A stretch of DNA of 14,353 nucleotides from Bifidobacteriaceae bacterium (lineage in GTDB: Bacteria > Actinomycetota > Actinomycetes > Actinomycetales > WQXJ01), in contig JAIRXV010000040.1 in NCBI GenBank assembly GCA_031268115.1, forward strand, positions 1 through 14,353, in the 5' to 3' direction. The notes beneath the pieces were generated by a model. It saw only the letters and a program-made list of their open reading frames with translations. It made no database searches and was not told the DNA's origin. Position 1 is the stretch's first letter, and each line of letters opens with the position of its first letter. Positions 13,768-14,353 of the stretch are shown one piece after another. Made by a program: the position numbers and the translations under genes.

Positions 13768-14353
13768 GTGTCGCGATCCGTGTGATCCCATGCCTCGACG
13801 TGGCGGACGGCCGGGTAGTCAAGGGCGTGAACTTCGCGAACCTGCGGGACGCCGGCGACCCAGTGGAACTGGCGCGGCGCTATGACGCGGAGGGCGCGGA
13901 CGAGGTGACTTTCCTCGACGTCTCGGCCTCGGCGGCCGGGCGGGGAACCATGGTCGATGTGGTGGGACGCGCGGCGGACGGCGTGTTCGTGCCGTTGACA
14001 GTCGGCGGGGGTGTGCGGTCAGCCGATGACGTGGACCGGCTGCTGCGGGCGGGCGCGGACAAGGTCGGCGTGAACACTGCGGCGATCGACCGCCCCGAAC
14101 TGATCCGCGATATCGCGGACCGATTCGGCAACCAGGTGCTGGTGCTATCGGTGGACGCACGGCGCTGCCAAGGACGAGTCCGAACCGACTCCGGCTACCA
14201 GGTGACCACGCACGGCGGGCGGCGTGGGACGGCCATCGACGCAGTGGAATGGGCGCGGCGGGGCGTTGCGCTGGGGGCCGGAGAGATCCTGCTCAACTCG
14301 ATGGACGCGGATGGCACCACGGTGGGTTTCGACCTGGAGATGCTGAGCGAGGT
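13764..14353 (+). CDS. hisF: Imidazole glycerol phosphate synthase cyclase subunit HisF, cut by the window edge
   Basis: HisF takes ammonia from HisH and PRFAR, and makes imidazole glycerol phosphate and AICAR in histidine synthesis. The 196 codons seen cover most of the (beta/alpha)8 barrel: AIRVIPCLDVADGRVVKG with Asp12 (catalytic acid) and Lys20, FLDVSASAAGRGTM, LTVGGGVRSADDVDRLLRAGADKVGVN, and LSVDARR with Asp131 (the second catalytic Asp). HTHGGRRGTAID-like and GAGEILLNSMDADGT segments follow, matching the phosphate-binding half. Small differences from the usual text include SASAAGRG where many have TASSEGR. The ATG at 13764 overlaps the pafA stop (ATGA), and AGAGGGGG a few bases upstream is formed by the acidic C-terminal codons of pafA. 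The C-terminus lies beyond the window. HisF is secure over HisA because of IPCLDV and the long match. Confidence 0.96.
   Translation, partial: MSVAIRVIPCLDVADGRVVKGVNFANLRDAGDPVELARRYDAEGADEVTFLDVSASAAGRGTMVDVVGRAADGVFVPLTVGGGVRSADDVDRLLRAGADKVGVNTAAIDRPELIRDIADRFGNQVLVLSVDARRCQGRVRTDSGYQVTTHGGRRGTAIDAVEWARRGVALGAGEILLNSMDADGTTVGFDLEMLSE

Overview
The window is high-GC DNA from an actinomycete (monoderm Actinomycetota). Three things support this: a Pup gene ending in Gly-Gly-Gln followed by prcB, prcA and pafA; a type IV pilus (T4P) operon without pilP or pilQ, as expected without an outer membrane; and GTG starts with strong codon bias. A Micrococcales-like lineage is my guess, but the sequence alone does not fix the genus.

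Left part (1-9287, minus strand): a T4P gene set transcribed right to left. The order is pilA (major prepilin), a strong hairpin, pilD (prepilin peptidase), pilM, pilN, pilO, a large Pro/Ala-rich protein with a degenerate histidine-kinase core, a soluble Aer-like PAS protein, and the N-terminal two thirds or so of pilB (extension ATPase), which runs off the left edge. From pilM to pilB nearly every junction is a 4-base ATGA or GTGA overlap; the exception is 117 bases between pilO and the kinase-like gene. PilM, PilN and PilO form the inner alignment complex, PilD matures PilA and PilB powers assembly. The kinase-like and PAS genes are translationally chained directly to pilB, which suggests that they sense a signal and control pilus extension.

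Middle (9288-10371): about 1.1 kb with no convincing intact gene. It holds direct repeats just upstream of pilA, the possible frameshifted tail of a second pilin-like gene, a long hairpin flanked by an 11-bp direct repeat, and the likely promoter region of pup.

Right part (10372-14353, plus strand): pup-prcB-prcA-pafA-hisF, every gene overlapping the next by four bases. Pup is the protein tag, PrcB and PrcA are the beta and alpha subunits of the 20S proteasome, and PafA ligates Pup to lysines. hisF (histidine biosynthesis cyclase, cut by the right edge) is an unusual partner. dop and the proteasomal ATPase (mpa/arc), often just upstream of pup, are not in the window, although this Pup ends in Gln and so needs Dop.

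The most interesting items are: (1) a tandem 54-bp repeat that adds about 110 residues to the N-terminus of PafA, in which each unit begins with an in-frame GTG and most carry a purine-rich Shine-Dalgarno-like stretch before it; (2) the pairing of a predicted pseudokinase with a PAS sensor inside the pilus operon; and (3) hisF locked into the Pup-proteasome operon.
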